Positions 19,872 through 29,606 of a DNA stretch of 64,000 nucleotides are shown here, piece after piece. This DNA is from Mycolicibacterium rhodesiae JS60. Its GTDB lineage: Bacteria; Actinomycetota; Actinomycetes; Mycobacteriales; Mycobacteriaceae. The notes beneath the pieces were generated by a model that saw nothing but the letters and a program-made list of their open reading frames with translations, ran no database searches and was not told the origin of the DNA. Each line of letters begins with the position of its first letter. Position 1 is the stretch's first letter. The stretch is from the NCBI GenBank assembly GCA_000230935.2, contig AGIQ01000002.1:992001-1056000 (forward strand), read 5' to 3'. The position numbers were made by a program, and so were the translations under genes.

Positions 19872-21197
19872 TCACTCTGGCGGCCCGTCCCGTTGCGGGG
19901 TCGCGCGCAGGATCACCACCACGACCGCCGATAACAGCATGATGACTCCCACCGCCCACATCCCGGCCTTGTCGCTGCCGGTGAACTGGTTGAGCGCGCC
20001 GGTGGCATACGGCGCGGCGAAACCGCCGAGGTTGCCGATCGAGTTGATCAGACCGATTCCGCCGGCGGCGGCCGCGCCGGTGAGGAATTGGGCGGGCAGT
20101 GCCCAGAAGCTGGGGATCGCGGAGAAGACGCCCATGGCGGCGATACTCACCGGAATCATCACCAGCAATGGGCTGTGCAGATACAACGCGATCGGAATCG
20201 CCAAGCCGCCCAGCCCCATTGGAATGGCGACGTGCCAGACGTGCTCCCGTTTGCGGTCGGCATGACGTGACCACAGGTACATGGCTATCGCGGCCAGCGT
20301 GTAGGGCACCGAGGTGATCAGGCCGACCTGCACGATCGACAGGTGCACGTCGAACATCTTCTTGAAGTCGGAGATGATGGACGGCAGGAAGAACGCCAGC
20401 GCGTACAGGCCGTACGCGACGCCGAAGTAGACCAGCGACAGCGCCCAGATCCGCGGACTGGTCAGCGCGCGGCGTAACGGGAACTCGAAAGAGCCTGCAA
20501 CATCGCGTTCCTCGCGGGCCAGCACATCGATCAGCCATTGCCGTTCGTCTGGTTGCAACCAGTGCGCGTCGGCGGGGCGGTCGGTGAGATAGAACCAGCA
20601 GATGATGCCAAGGATGATCGCGGGCAGACCGACCCCGATCATCATGAACTGCCAGCCGGCCAAGCCAAAAAGGCCCTCGCCGGCCTGGATCATCCACGCC
20701 GCCAACGGTGTTCCGACGGCCGCGGCGATCGGGCTGGCCATCATGAACATCGCGACGATCCGCGCCCGGTACGCGGCGGGGAACCACCGGGTGAGATAGA
20801 AGATCACGCCGGGGAACAGCCCGGCCTCGGCCACGCCGAGCAGGAAGCGCAGCACCAGTAGGGTGGCCGCGTTGGGTGCGAATCCGATTGCCACCGCGAC
20901 GATTCCCCACGACACCGCGATGCGGGCCAGCCAGCGGCGGGCGCCGAAACGCTCCAGGGCCAGGTTGGACGGCACCTCGACCAGCACGTATCCGATGAAG
21001 AAGATGCCCGACGCCAGCCCGAACATGCTCGCGGTGAGCTGCAAGTGCTCGCTGATATCGGCTTTGGCGATGCCGAGATTGGTGCGGTCGAGGTAGTTGA
21101 CGAAGTAGAGCGCCATGAGAAACGGCACGACACGGATGATGACCTTGCGCAGTGCGCGCGTCTCCAGTGACTTCTCACCGGTGGATATGCTTGCCAT
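19872..21197 (-). CDS. MFS transporter, anion:cation symporter type
   Basis: This 441-residue protein has about twelve hydrophobic helices and the motif NYLDRTNLGIAKADI in the first loop, typical of the anion:cation symporter branch of the major facilitator superfamily (phthalate, tartrate, hexuronate carriers). LRFLLGVAEAGLFPGVIFYL in helices 4-5 is also characteristic. The substrate is probably an organic acid. Its start overlaps the end of the upstream 2-hydroxyacid dehydrogenase gene by 23 bases, and that gene overlaps a hydrolase gene, so the three form one catabolic operon for a carboxylic acid. Confidence 0.88.
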   Translation of the reverse strand: MASISTGEKSLETRALRKVIIRVVPFLMALYFVNYLDRTNLGIAKADISEHLQLTASMFGLASGIFFIGYVLVEVPSNLALERFGARRWLARIAVSWGIVAVAIGFAPNAATLLVLRFLLGVAEAGLFPGVIFYLTRWFPAAYRARIVAMFMMASPIAAAVGTPLAAWMIQAGEGLFGLAGWQFMMIGVGLPAIILGIICWFYLTDRPADAHWLQPDERQWLIDVLAREERDVAGSFEFPLRRALTSPRIWALSLVYFGVAYGLYALAFFLPSIISDFKKMFDVHLSIVQVGLITSVPYTLAAIAMYLWSRHADRKREHVWHVAIPMGLGGLAIPIALYLHSPLLVMIPVSIAAMGVFSAIPSFWALPAQFLTGAAAAGGIGLINSIGNLGGFAAPYATGALNQFTGSDKAGMWAVGVIMLLSAVVVVILRATPQRDGPPE

Positions 21198-22161
21198 CCT
21201 GCCTCCCGTTGACGACGTTGACCAGGTCGCTGCCGTCGCGCAGGCGGCGGCAGTTGTCGATGGCCTGGATGAGGTAGCGGCGCATGGTGTCTGCGGTGAA
21301 CCAGGTGACGTGCGGGGTCAGCACGACGTTGTCCAGGCTCAGCAGGGGATTGGCGGGGTCGACGGGCTCGGCCGCGAATACGTCCAGTCCCGCGGCGGCC
21401 AGCCTGCCGTTGCGCAGGGCATCGACAAGGGCGGGCTCGTCGATGACGCCGCCACGAGAAGTGTTGACCAGCACCGCATGTGGCTTCACCCCAGCCAATG
21501 CGGTCGCATTGATGAGCTTGTCGGTGGCCGGCGTGAGCGGCAGGTGCAGGCTGATGATGTCGCTTTCGGCGAGCAAGTCGGGCAACGGACGCCAGCTGTC
21601 GGTTCCGTCTGGTGCAGTGTTGGTGTGTAGTACGGCGCCGCCCATCGCGTGCACGATCCGTTCGACGCGTTTGGCGATGTTGCCATAGCCCACCAATCCC
21701 ACAGTGCAACTGCCGATGTCGCGCACCGTCTCGCCGAGGCTGGCATCCGTCGGCCAGCCGAGTCCTTGCCGGGTGGCGCGGTCCAGCGCGGGGAGCCGCC
21801 GCAGGGCGGCCAGCATCAATAGCACCGCGCCCTCGGCGACCGAGGGCGCGTTGGCACCCGGCATGTTGGCCACCGCGATCCCCAGTTCAGTCGCGGTATC
21901 GACGTCGATGGTGTTCACCCCGGCACCCAGCTTGTGCACCAGGCGTAGCCGCGGCCCGAGACGCAGATCGGCGCCGGTCAACGGCCTCAGCACGTGCCAG
22001 ATCACCTCGGCGTCAGGCAGTTCGCGGTGCAGCGTCTGATCGTCGTTCTCGTGGCACCACCGGATGTCGAGCCAATCCGATTCCGGTGCAACGATGTCCA
22101 GCACGCTATCGCCGGGAAGGAAATGCGCCAGGACTCTTACCGCCACCGTTTGTGGATCCAC
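21175..22161 (-). CDS. D-isomer-specific 2-hydroxyacid dehydrogenase
   Basis: This 328-residue NAD(P)-dependent enzyme interconverts a 2-hydroxy acid and a 2-oxo acid. The nucleotide-binding motif VGLVGYGNIAKRVERI lies at about residues 145-160. The catalytic Arg sits in NTSRGGVIDEPALVDAL and the catalytic His in LTPHVTW. Length is normal for the family. It lies in the middle of an overlapping three-gene operon (hydrolase, dehydrogenase, MFS carrier), so it probably acts on a hydroxy acid released or imported by its neighbours. Confidence 0.88.
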   Translation of the reverse strand: MDPQTVAVRVLAHFLPGDSVLDIVAPESDWLDIRWCHENDDQTLHRELPDAEVIWHVLRPLTGADLRLGPRLRLVHKLGAGVNTIDVDTATELGIAVANMPGANAPSVAEGAVLLMLAALRRLPALDRATRQGLGWPTDASLGETVRDIGSCTVGLVGYGNIAKRVERIVHAMGGAVLHTNTAPDGTDSWRPLPDLLAESDIISLHLPLTPATDKLINATALAGVKPHAVLVNTSRGGVIDEPALVDALRNGRLAAAGLDVFAAEPVDPANPLLSLDNVVLTPHVTWFTADTMRRYLIQAIDNCRRLRDGSDLVNVVNGRQDGKHIHR

Positions 22162-23258
22162 TTCACAATCGTGTCAGCCTGCTCGCTGCGTGCGCCCGGG
22201 GTGGTGAAGTAGTGGTCGGTGTCGATCGAGCACCGGGTCTTGTCGGTGCTGGCAAGCGCATCGAAGATCCGCTGCGCATCGGATGGGAACACGCCCGTGT
22301 CCTGCTCGGCATTGATCACCAGGGCCGGGACGTCGACCCGCGCGAGGTGGGGCTCGGCGCGGGTCTGGGCGGTCTTCAGACTCCACATGCCCAGCCAATT
22401 GCGCAGCGTGCAGGCGGCGGCGATGCCGTAGGAGGAGCGGTTGGCTTTCACCGGCACACCCGCGTAGCAGAGGTTGGCCTGACGGTGCGTGGGCTCGATG
22501 GACGGGTCGACCATCCGGGGATCGGCCCAGGTGCGCATCACGGTGAATGGCCGGTCGGAGAACCCGGCGGCCTGCACCCGCTTGAGTTCGGTCTCGGCCC
22601 AGTCGGTGATCGCGTGGTTGCGGGCGATCTGGGCGGACCGATAGCGGGCGATGAACTCGGGGGAGAACGGCGGACCGTTGTGCTCGTCGAACAGGTCGAG
22701 TTCGGGATCGCTGGCTACCGGGTCGTTTTCGTCGACGACGGCGGCGTCCATCCAGGCGGTCAGCACATCGGGACGGCCCGGGTGTGCCGCACTGGCGATA
22801 TAACCGTCGGCGGGCGGCAGTTCGGTCAGTCCGGCCGCGGGCCGCATCCCTTCCAGCGGTGTGACATTCGGGTCGACTGCCTGCGACTGGTAGGCCGCCA
22901 TCAGCGAGCCCCCACCCGAATTGCCGAGCAATACAACCGTTTCCACACCCTGGATTTCCCGCAGCCAGCGCACTCCGACCCCGATGTCGACCAGCGCATG
23001 GTCGAGACGAAAGCTGCTCTCGAAGCCGCGAAAACGGGTGTTCCAGCCGAGAAAGCCGACGCCTCGGGTGGCCAGGTAGTCGGCCAGATAGTGCTCGGAG
23101 AAGTCGATCTGATAGTGGGTGGCGATGACGGCGACCTTGGGCTTGCGGCCGACCCCGCGGTGGTAGAGACCCTGGCAGGGATGTCCGCCGGCGCCGGCTC
23201 GGCGCGCAGTGGGGGATGACTCCCCGATGAACTCGCGGACGGTTCCGGGGGTGGGCAT
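22137..23258 (-). CDS. Alpha/beta hydrolase
   Basis: This 373-residue hydrolase carries the nucleophile elbow GNSGGGS and a late catalytic His region (DTDHYFTTPG). The ATG at 23258 was preferred over one 60 bases upstream because GAGGAGG precedes it and the sequence MPTPGTVREFIGES is the natural beginning. The end overlaps the dehydrogenase start by 25 bases. Neighbourhood resembles M. tuberculosis Rv0272c, from recall. The substrate is unknown; an ester or lactone feeding the downstream dehydrogenase would be consistent with the operon. Confidence 0.8.
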   Translation of the reverse strand: MPTPGTVREFIGESSPTARRAGAGGHPCQGLYHRGVGRKPKVAVIATHYQIDFSEHYLADYLATRGVGFLGWNTRFRGFESSFRLDHALVDIGVGVRWLREIQGVETVVLLGNSGGGSLMAAYQSQAVDPNVTPLEGMRPAAGLTELPPADGYIASAAHPGRPDVLTAWMDAAVVDENDPVASDPELDLFDEHNGPPFSPEFIARYRSAQIARNHAITDWAETELKRVQAAGFSDRPFTVMRTWADPRMVDPSIEPTHRQANLCYAGVPVKANRSSYGIAAACTLRNWLGMWSLKTAQTRAEPHLARVDVPALVINAEQDTGVFPSDAQRIFDALASTDKTRCSIDTDHYFTTPGARSEQADTIVKWIHKRWR

Positions 23259-23378
23259 GTGGGTGACCTCCTCGCGGTGGGCGCTGAGGAGACGATATTC
23301 GCCGGCGTCGATGTACACGCCTGAATCCGGTGTTAGGTTCGGTTATCCAGAGTTGACCAGTATCTGTGGGGGCACGAC

Positions 23379-23957
23379 ATGATCAAGCCGCACAACACCA
23401 ACCCGGAATTCGAACTCGGCGGGATCAACCACGTCGCGCTGGTATGCGCCGACATGGAACGTACGAAAGACTTCTACACGAATGTGCTGGGTATGCCGCT
23501 GGTCAAGTCGCTCAATCTGCCCGACAACCTGGGTCAGCATTTCTTCTTCGATGCGGGCAACGGCGACTGCGTGGCGTTCTTCTGGTTCGCGGAGGCTCCT
23601 GACGGCACGGCGGGCAGCACCACGCCCGCGGCGCTGCCCGGGCTTGGCTCGATCGTCAGCGCGGTGGGCTCGATGAACCACCTGGCGTTCCACGTGCCGG
23701 AGGAGAAGTTCGACGAGTACCGCGCTCGGCTCAAGGAGAAGGGGGTGCGGGTCGGGCCGGTGCTCAACCACGACGACAGCCCCCAGGGCGCCACCCGTGA
23801 GCTCCATCCCGGGGTGTATGTGCGGTCGTTCTACTTCCTGGACCCGGACGGCATTGTTCTGGAATTTGCTTGCTGGACGCGGGAATTCACCGAAAATGAA
23901 GCTACGACGCAGCCCAAGACGGCGGCCGACCGCAGGCAGCCGATTTCCGCCAACTAA
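23379..23957 (+). CDS. VOC-family (glyoxalase/dioxygenase fold) protein
   Basis: This 192-residue protein has two beta-alpha-beta-beta-beta units of the vicinal oxygen chelate fold. Likely metal ligands are the His of INHVALV near the start, the His of MNHLAFHV in the middle and the Glu of IVLEFACW near the end. VOC proteins are metal-dependent isomerases, lyases or dioxygenases; the exact reaction is not visible. Length and place beside a convergent TetR gene match M. tuberculosis Rv0274 (recall). The stop codon overlaps the stop of the convergent TetR gene. Confidence 0.82.
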   Translation: MIKPHNTNPEFELGGINHVALVCADMERTKDFYTNVLGMPLVKSLNLPDNLGQHFFFDAGNGDCVAFFWFAEAPDGTAGSTTPAALPGLGSIVSAVGSMNHLAFHVPEEKFDEYRARLKEKGVRVGPVLNHDDSPQGATRELHPGVYVRSFYFLDPDGIVLEFACWTREFTENEATTQPKTAADRRQPISAN

Positions 23958-24574
23958 TCGCGGAACAGCCGGGGATCGCCGAGTTCATCGATGATCGCGG
24001 TGAGCTGATCGGTTAGCTCGGCGGGCGTCAGCGAGATCGCGCCGCCCAGCCATGCGCTGATCGTCTGGCCGACCCCCCCGACGACGAAGTGCGCGAACGC
24101 CTTGATCCGGTCGTTGGCCGGGCGGTGCAACAGAGCCTCGACGTGCTGGCCGGACAGCATCGCGAACAGGGCGCCGGACTCCTGCCGCTTGCGGACCACC
24201 GTGGCGTTGGACAGCTGCGAGCTGAACATCAACCGTCCGACCCGCGGATCGAGTTCGATGGTCCGCACGATATTGGCCATGGCCGCCTGGTTCTGCGCCT
24301 CGACCGGGGCGGTGGCGACCGCCGCCTGGGTGGTGGCGGCCAGCTCGGCGACCACCCAGTCGAATACCGCCGCCACGAACTCGTCCTTATCGGCGAAGCT
24401 CTCGTAGAAATACCGGGTGGCGACGCCCGCCTCCCGGCAGATGCCACGAACGGTGAGCTCAGCCGGGTCGACGTCGCTGCCCAGCAGTTCCAGCCCCGCC
24501 TGCAGCAGCCGGGCCCGGCGCCGGGCCAGCCGATCGGCGGCATCAACGCCGCCGTAGGGGCGTGCCTGCGTCAT
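23954..24574 (-). CDS. TetR-family transcriptional regulator
   Basis: This 206-residue repressor has the TetR helix-turn-helix at about residues 33-52 (RGICREAGVATRYFYESFAD). The C-terminal ligand-binding region is hydrophobic and helical. The start at 24574 (MTQARPYGGVDAADR) was chosen because the frame upstream runs into the divergent promoter. It is divergent from the MpaB-like gene at 24661, and a near-perfect inverted repeat lies between them, so it probably regulates itself and that gene. Position matches M. tuberculosis Rv0275c. Confidence 0.88.
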   Translation of the reverse strand: MTQARPYGGVDAADRLARRRARLLQAGLELLGSDVDPAELTVRGICREAGVATRYFYESFADKDEFVAAVFDWVVAELAATTQAAVATAPVEAQNQAAMANIVRTIELDPRVGRLMFSSQLSNATVVRKRQESGALFAMLSGQHVEALLHRPANDRIKAFAHFVVGGVGQTISAWLGGAISLTPAELTDQLTAIIDELGDPRLFRD

Positions 24575-24618
24575 TAGCCCATCTTGACATTGCTGTGGCC
24601 AGGGCGGCAATATTCGGA

Positions 24619-24638
24619 AACATCTGTTGTCAGATTTT
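24619..24638. promoter_or_regulatory. Candidate TetR operator
   Basis: ATCTG (24622-24626) and CAGAT (24631-24635) form a perfect inverted repeat around TTGT, and the symmetry resumes two bases further out on each side (AA and TT). It lies in the 86-base gap between the divergent TetR gene and the MpaB-like gene, the usual place for a TetR-type operator. This is inferred from position and symmetry only. Confidence 0.45.
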
Positions 24639-24660
24639 GATCAGGAGTAGGTGGGGCACA

Positions 24661-25554
24661 GTGGCGGTCCGCGAACCCGTCGTCAGTCATGTCGATCGCG
24701 CAGTGAGCGCGCCGCCGATGCCGTCGTGGCGCCGCCCGAAGCGCGGGCCAGGCTTCGACGACGGCCTGATGGGCGTGGCGCTGCTGGCCGGCCCGGCGAA
24801 CGTGATCATGGAGCTGGCCCGGCCGGGCGTCGGCTACGGCGTGATGGAGAGCCGGGTCGAGAGCGGACGGGCCGACCGGCATCCGGTGAAGCGGGCGCGG
24901 ACGACGTTCACCTACCTGGCAGTGGCAACTCGCGGCAGCGAGGAGCAGAAGAAGGCCTATCGGCGTGCGGTCAACAAAGCGCACGCCCAGGTCTACTCGA
25001 CGCCCGATAGCCCGGTGCAGTACAACGCCTTCGACAAAGACCTCCAACTGTGGGTGGCAGCCTGCCTCTACAAGGGTGGCGTCGACATCGCCCGAGTTTT
25101 CATCGGCGAGGCGGACGACGAGACCGCCGACCGTCACTACCACGAGGCGATGGCGCTGGCCACCACCCTGCAGGTGCCCGCCGAGATGTGGCCCCCCGAC
25201 CGGGCCGCCTTTGACCGGTACTGGCAGGAACAGCTGGACAAGGTGCACATCGACGACACGATCCGCGAGTACCTGTACCCGTTCGCGGTGTCACGGATCC
25301 GTGGTGTTCGGTTACCGGGACAGCAGGCCCTCGAGCGATTCAACCTCCTCATCACCACCGGGTTCCTGCCGCAGCGCTTCCGCGACGAAATGCAGCTCGA
25401 GTGGAACGCGGACATGCAGCGAAAGTTCGATCGTTTGATGGCGCGCATCCGGTTCGTGAACAACCTGGCGCCGCGGTTCATCCGGGAGTTCCCGTTCAAT
25501 CTGCTGTTGCGCGATCTGGATTGGCGAATCCGCACCGGTCGGCCATTGGTGTGA
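24661..25554 (+). CDS. MpaB-like oxygenase (DUF2236)
   Basis: This 297-residue protein resembles the DUF2236/MpaB family of haem-dependent or latex-clearing-like oxygenases in actinobacteria. Recognisable segments are GFDDGLMGVALLAGPANVIMEL near the start, the stretch YNAFDKDLQLWVAACLY in the centre, and RGVRLPGQQALERFNLLITT. The GTG at 24661 was chosen: it follows AGGAG, and the frame upstream would overlap the divergent TetR. Position matches M. tuberculosis Rv0276. It is probably controlled by the divergent TetR gene. The substrate is unknown. Confidence 0.75.
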   Translation: MAVREPVVSHVDRAVSAPPMPSWRRPKRGPGFDDGLMGVALLAGPANVIMELARPGVGYGVMESRVESGRADRHPVKRARTTFTYLAVATRGSEEQKKAYRRAVNKAHAQVYSTPDSPVQYNAFDKDLQLWVAACLYKGGVDIARVFIGEADDETADRHYHEAMALATTLQVPAEMWPPDRAAFDRYWQEQLDKVHIDDTIREYLYPFAVSRIRGVRLPGQQALERFNLLITTGFLPQRFRDEMQLEWNADMQRKFDRLMARIRFVNNLAPRFIREFPFNLLLRDLDWRIRTGRPLV

Positions 25555-25587
25555 GCGCTGTCAGGATCCGCGCGTACCCTCGCGGCC

Positions 25588-26487
25588 GTGCGAACTGACA
25601 ACGACAGCTGGGACATCACCACCAGCGTCGGCTCGACGGCGTTGTTCGTCGCGGCCGCGCGTGCACTGGAGGCGCAGAAACCCGACCCGCTGGCCGTCGA
25701 TCCGTTTGCGGAGACCTTTTGCCGTGCGGTCGGTGGTCCGTGGGCGGCCCTGCTGGACGGTGAAGCACCCGAGCATCCGCTGAAGTCCGAGAGGTTCGGG
25801 CAGCATTTCGTCACATTCCAAGCCGCGCGGACGCGCTTCTTCGATGCGTACTTTCGGCGCGTCGCACAGGCCGGCGTGCGTCAGATCGTCCTGCTGGCCG
25901 CGGGCCTGGATTCCCGCGCCTACCGGTTGGATTGGCCGGCCGGCACGACCATCTACGAGCTTGATCAGCCGCAGGTGCTCGAGTTCAAGCGGGCGGCCGT
26001 CGAGGCTCACGGCGCCACCGCCAAGGCCGAGCGCCGCGAGATCGCGATCGACCTTCGAGAGGACTGGCCGCAGGCATTGCGGGACAGCGGCTTTCAACCG
26101 GACCAGCCGTCAGCCTGGATTGCCGAGGGGTTGTTGATCTACCTACCCGCCAGCGCGCAGGAGCAGCTCTTCACCGGGATCGACGCGTTGGCCACTTCGG
26201 GGAGCCACCTCGCGGTCGAAGAGGGCAGGCCGATGGATCGCGACGACTTCCGCGCCAAGGTCCAGGAAGCCAAGGCCGTCGACGATGAGCGCAGCCAATG
26301 GTGGCAGCTGGTCTACAACGAGCAGGTGGCGCCCGCCGCGCAGTGGTTCGGCCAGCGCGGCTGGGCCGCCGAGGAAACCACGCTGCTGGACTATCTGAAG
26401 ACCGTCGGCCGTTCCGTCGAGTCCGCGGACGCCGATACGACCAACATGCTGGCCAGCATCACGCTGGTGAGCGCGGTCAAGGAGTAG
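25588..26487 (+). CDS. S-adenosylmethionine-dependent methyltransferase, Rv0281-like
   Basis: This 299-residue protein belongs to the expanded mycobacterial group of class I methyltransferases related to leucine carboxyl methyltransferases. It starts with the family signature [20 protein letters not shown] and carries the SAM-binding motif [19 protein letters not shown] at about residues 96-114. [18 protein letters not shown] is the conserved post-SAM segment. The start is a GTG at 25588. Such proteins have been linked to O-methylation of small molecules or lipids, but the substrate here is unknown. It lies 33 bases after the MpaB-like gene and may be co-transcribed. Confidence 0.88.
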   Translation: MRTDNDSWDITTSVGSTALFVAAARALEAQKPDPLAVDPFAETFCRAVGGPWAALLDGEAPEHPLKSERFGQHFVTFQAARTRFFDAYFRRVAQAGVRQIVLLAAGLDSRAYRLDWPAGTTIYELDQPQVLEFKRAAVEAHGATAKAERREIAIDLREDWPQALRDSGFQPDQPSAWIAEGLLIYLPASAQEQLFTGIDALATSGSHLAVEEGRPMDRDDFRAKVQEAKAVDDERSQWWQLVYNEQVAPAAQWFGQRGWAAEETTLLDYLKTVGRSVESADADTTNMLASITLVSAVKE

Positions 26488-27675
26488 TCAGTCCCACATG
26501 AACGGCCGCAGGAAGCGGTTCATCCGACGAAGGTAGTCCGGCTGGCTGACGTGCAGGATGTGGTTGCCCGGGAACCAGTGCAGCGCGCAGCGATCCCAGT
26601 GCTCCCACAGCGCCTCGGACTGCTCGGGCGGGGCGAGCCGATCGCCGAGCCCGGTGATGATCAGGCGCCGATCCCGCGGCACCAACGGCGCGTAGTTCAA
26701 CGCGCAATGGTACGCCGACGCCGCGGCCGAATCCTCGCGGCTGATGGTGCCGAAGGCACGGCCCAATTCGATCAGCTTGTTGGCCGGCCACCATTCGTCG
26801 AACGTCCGCTCGGGGGTGACCACCGGGACGTTCGGGATCACCGCTTCGAGGCGGTCGTCGGCAGAGGCGACGAGCGCTGAAGTGTAGCCGCCCAACGACA
26901 TTCCGGTGAGCGCGATGCGGTCCACTCCGGTGTCGCGCAGCCAGTCCATGACGGAGCGGAAGTCGTGCACGGCCTGGGCCATGGTCTCGGCGAATCCAGC
27001 CATCCCCTGGGAGAAGAAGCCGTAACCGCTGAACGGGGAACCCTTTTCGGCGCGACGGCCGTGGAACGGCAGCGTGTAGAGCATCACGTCGTAGCCGGTG
27101 CGGTAGAACCACGGCAGCGAGAAGAACAGCCCGTTGAACAGGTACGGCGACCCCATGAAGCCGTGGATCACACACAGGGTCGGCCGCGGTCCGTCGTCGT
27201 GACGCCAATGCTGGGCCCACACGATGTTGTTGCGCTCCAGCTGTTTCCATTGCTTGCGCATCTTGGGGTTGATCGGTTCGAAACTGCTCTCGAACCGCAT
27301 GTTCTGGACGTTGCCGTGGGCGATGTACTGGGCAATCGGATTCGCCGGGCGCGTTGTCACCGTGGGCAACACGGTGGGAGCGGGGAACGAGGCCGCCGGG
27401 TCCTGGCGTGCGGCGAGCTCGGCGTAGAACTCGAGGTTGCTGCGTTCGCGGTGCAGGTCCGACCGGCGCACGATGCTCTTGGCGACCGTCGGCAGCATCG
27501 ACACCCCGACCAGCGAGGCGATCGCCGTGCGCAGCCCGATGTCGGCGACCGCAGACGAGTCCACAATCAGCCGCTGAAGTGCGGTCAGGTCGGAGCGCTT
27601 AGGCAGACCCTCGTAACCGGCATCGGCACCCGGCACATCGGGCACAGGGATGGGGAGGTCGACGTTCGACGTCAT
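26488..27675 (-). CDS. Alpha/beta hydrolase
   Basis: This 395-residue hydrolase has a long N-terminal extension (about 120 residues) before the alpha/beta fold. The oxyanion-hole region is CVIHGFMGSPYLFNGLFF, the nucleophile elbow is GMSLGGY with Ser as nucleophile, and the catalytic His lies in FPGNHILHVSQP near the end. The protein looks cytoplasmic. Its end abuts the convergent methyltransferase gene. It could be the counterpart of the hydrolase-like gene next to eccE3 in M. tuberculosis (Rv0293c), but that is from recall only. Substrate unknown. Confidence 0.78.
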   Translation of the reverse strand: MTSNVDLPIPVPDVPGADAGYEGLPKRSDLTALQRLIVDSSAVADIGLRTAIASLVGVSMLPTVAKSIVRRSDLHRERSNLEFYAELAARQDPAASFPAPTVLPTVTTRPANPIAQYIAHGNVQNMRFESSFEPINPKMRKQWKQLERNNIVWAQHWRHDDGPRPTLCVIHGFMGSPYLFNGLFFSLPWFYRTGYDVMLYTLPFHGRRAEKGSPFSGYGFFSQGMAGFAETMAQAVHDFRSVMDWLRDTGVDRIALTGMSLGGYTSALVASADDRLEAVIPNVPVVTPERTFDEWWPANKLIELGRAFGTISREDSAAASAYHCALNYAPLVPRDRRLIITGLGDRLAPPEQSEALWEHWDRCALHWFPGNHILHVSQPDYLRRMNRFLRPFMWD

Positions 27676-27731
27676 TGTCGCGGCCTTTCGCCGGTGAATA
27701 CCTTCCCCCGGATGTTAACTGGGCAGGCGTC

Positions 27732-29528
27732 TCACAAAAGGCGAAATATCGTCGCGCCGCCTACCTTGACCGGTTGGTAATGCTGCTGTACCCAGTCGGC
27801 GATCTCGCCGCCATTGCGGTCGTGGCTGCGCATCCGCCCGCTCTCGATGTAGTAGGTGATCTTGCCGGCGTGCACGTCGTCGACGAATTGCGCCAAGGTG
27901 GGCACCGGGTCGCTGCTCCACCCGCCGATCGCCATCACCGCGGTGCCGGAAGCGATTTCCAGCGATGCGGCCGCCTGCGATCCCGACGTAGCCGCTGACC
28001 ATGTGGTTGTGGTGGCGCTGAGCAACGCGGCCAACTGCGGGTTGACGGTGCCGGAGCTGGCACCCGTCATCATCGTTTTCGCGAACCGCGATCCGACGGT
28101 CGGCCATACGTCAGCGGTGTGGGCCGCATTCGGGATCGATCCGTTGTGCGGGGTGGCCGCGGTTGCGACCGAAAACATCGCAGTCCCACTGAGGCTGGCG
28201 AACAGGGCTATCGCCAGCGCGAACGGTGTCAGCCGAGGCCACTTCGTCAACGCTGCCAGCAGCAATGCCACGGCGGCCAAGGCAGTGGCGCCGATGGCCC
28301 AGCGCGACCACGACGGCCCCAGCCCGGCGCGGTGCAGTAAGACGATGGCCCAGGCCGCGGCGGCCACCACCATCGCGATCGCCGCCGATCTGCTCAGTAC
28401 GGCGGCCAGCCCGATCAGCGCGCCCGCCGCCGGTGCCAGCGCGATGGTGTAGTACGGATGGACCAGGCCGGTCATATAGCTGAACACCAGGGTGCAGACG
28501 ACGAACCACACCGTCCACGTGGTGAAGCCCGCCGCTTCAATCCGGTTCAGCCTGCGGCGCAGCGCAAGAGGTGCGGCGGCCACGATCGCGACCAGGACGG
28601 CGGGCAGCAGCCAGGACACCTCGTAACCCATCTCCGCGGACAGGATTCGCAGCACCCCGGCGTGGGTGCTCCAGCCGCCGAGATGCCCGTGTGAGACCGC
28701 GTTGCCGCCGCCGACGATGCGGTCGACGCCGTTGTACCCCAACGCGAGGTTGAGCACATTGTTGTCGGTCGAGCCACCGATATAGGGACGCGACGCCGCG
28801 GGCCACAGTTGGACGATCGCGACCCACCAGCCGGCCGAGATCACCAGCGCCACAGCCGCCCCCAGCAGATGCAGCACCCGTCGCCACCACTTCGTCGGTG
28901 CGAAAAGCAGATACGCGAGGCAAAAAGCGGGCAGCACCATCAGACCGGCCAACATCTTGGTGAGGAATGCCAAACCCAGAGCGACGCCGACCAGAGCAAG
29001 CCATCGCCACGACGCACCGGAGACCGCGCGCATCAGGAAGTACGCGGCCGCGACCATGAGCAGGACCAGCAGCGCGTCAGGGTTGTTGTAGCGGAACATC
29101 AATGTCGCGGCAGGGGTCAGGGCCAACACGGTTCCGGCGATTAGACCCGCGATCGCCCCGCGCGCGGGGTTGGCCACGGTGCGGCGGACCGTGAAGTACA
29201 GGACCGCGACGGCTCCGACCCCCATCAGCGCCTGCGGCACCAAGATCGCCCAGCTGTTCATCCCGAACAGCCGGACCGAAAGGCCGGTCACCCATAGCGC
29301 GGCCGGTGGTTTGTCGACGGTGATGAAGTTGTTGGGGTCCAGGGAACCGAAGAACCACGCGGTCCAGTCCTTGGCCCCGGACTGGGCCGCGGCCGCATAG
29401 AACGCGTTGCCGTAGCCGTTGATCGGCAGATTCCAGAGGTAGAGCGCGGCGGTGGCGGCCAGCAGGCAGGTCAGGGCGACGGCCTGCCACCGCGTGCTGG
29501 CATGCATCCGAACCACGGTGCACGACAC
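27732..29528 (-). CDS. GT39/ArnT-like membrane glycosyltransferase
   Basis: This 598-residue protein has about eleven to thirteen hydrophobic helices and a C-terminal soluble domain (about residues 440-598). The first loop GYGNAFYAAAAQSGAKDWTA and VDKPPAALWVTGLSVRLFG match the polyprenyl-phosphate-sugar dependent family that includes ArnT and protein O-mannosyltransferases. Such enzymes transfer a lipid-linked sugar on the outer face of the membrane. The GTG at 29528 or the ATG at 29507 may be the start; neither has a strong ribosome-binding site. It is divergent from tam. Confidence 0.82.
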   Translation of the reverse strand: MSCTVVRMHASTRWQAVALTCLLAATAALYLWNLPINGYGNAFYAAAAQSGAKDWTAWFFGSLDPNNFITVDKPPAALWVTGLSVRLFGMNSWAILVPQALMGVGAVAVLYFTVRRTVANPARGAIAGLIAGTVLALTPAATLMFRYNNPDALLVLLMVAAAYFLMRAVSGASWRWLALVGVALGLAFLTKMLAGLMVLPAFCLAYLLFAPTKWWRRVLHLLGAAVALVISAGWWVAIVQLWPAASRPYIGGSTDNNVLNLALGYNGVDRIVGGGNAVSHGHLGGWSTHAGVLRILSAEMGYEVSWLLPAVLVAIVAAAPLALRRRLNRIEAAGFTTWTVWFVVCTLVFSYMTGLVHPYYTIALAPAAGALIGLAAVLSRSAAIAMVVAAAAWAIVLLHRAGLGPSWSRWAIGATALAAVALLLAALTKWPRLTPFALAIALFASLSGTAMFSVATAATPHNGSIPNAAHTADVWPTVGSRFAKTMMTGASSGTVNPQLAALLSATTTTWSAATSGSQAAASLEIASGTAVMAIGGWSSDPVPTLAQFVDDVHAGKITYYIESGRMRSHDRNGGEIADWVQQHYQPVKVGGATIFRLL

Positions 29529-29606
29529 TGCTGCTGCACTGGCGTCGGCCCAGCTGGCAAGTCACTGTGGATTTCATGGTCGACGCGGATGTGGTGAAGT
29601 GGCGGC

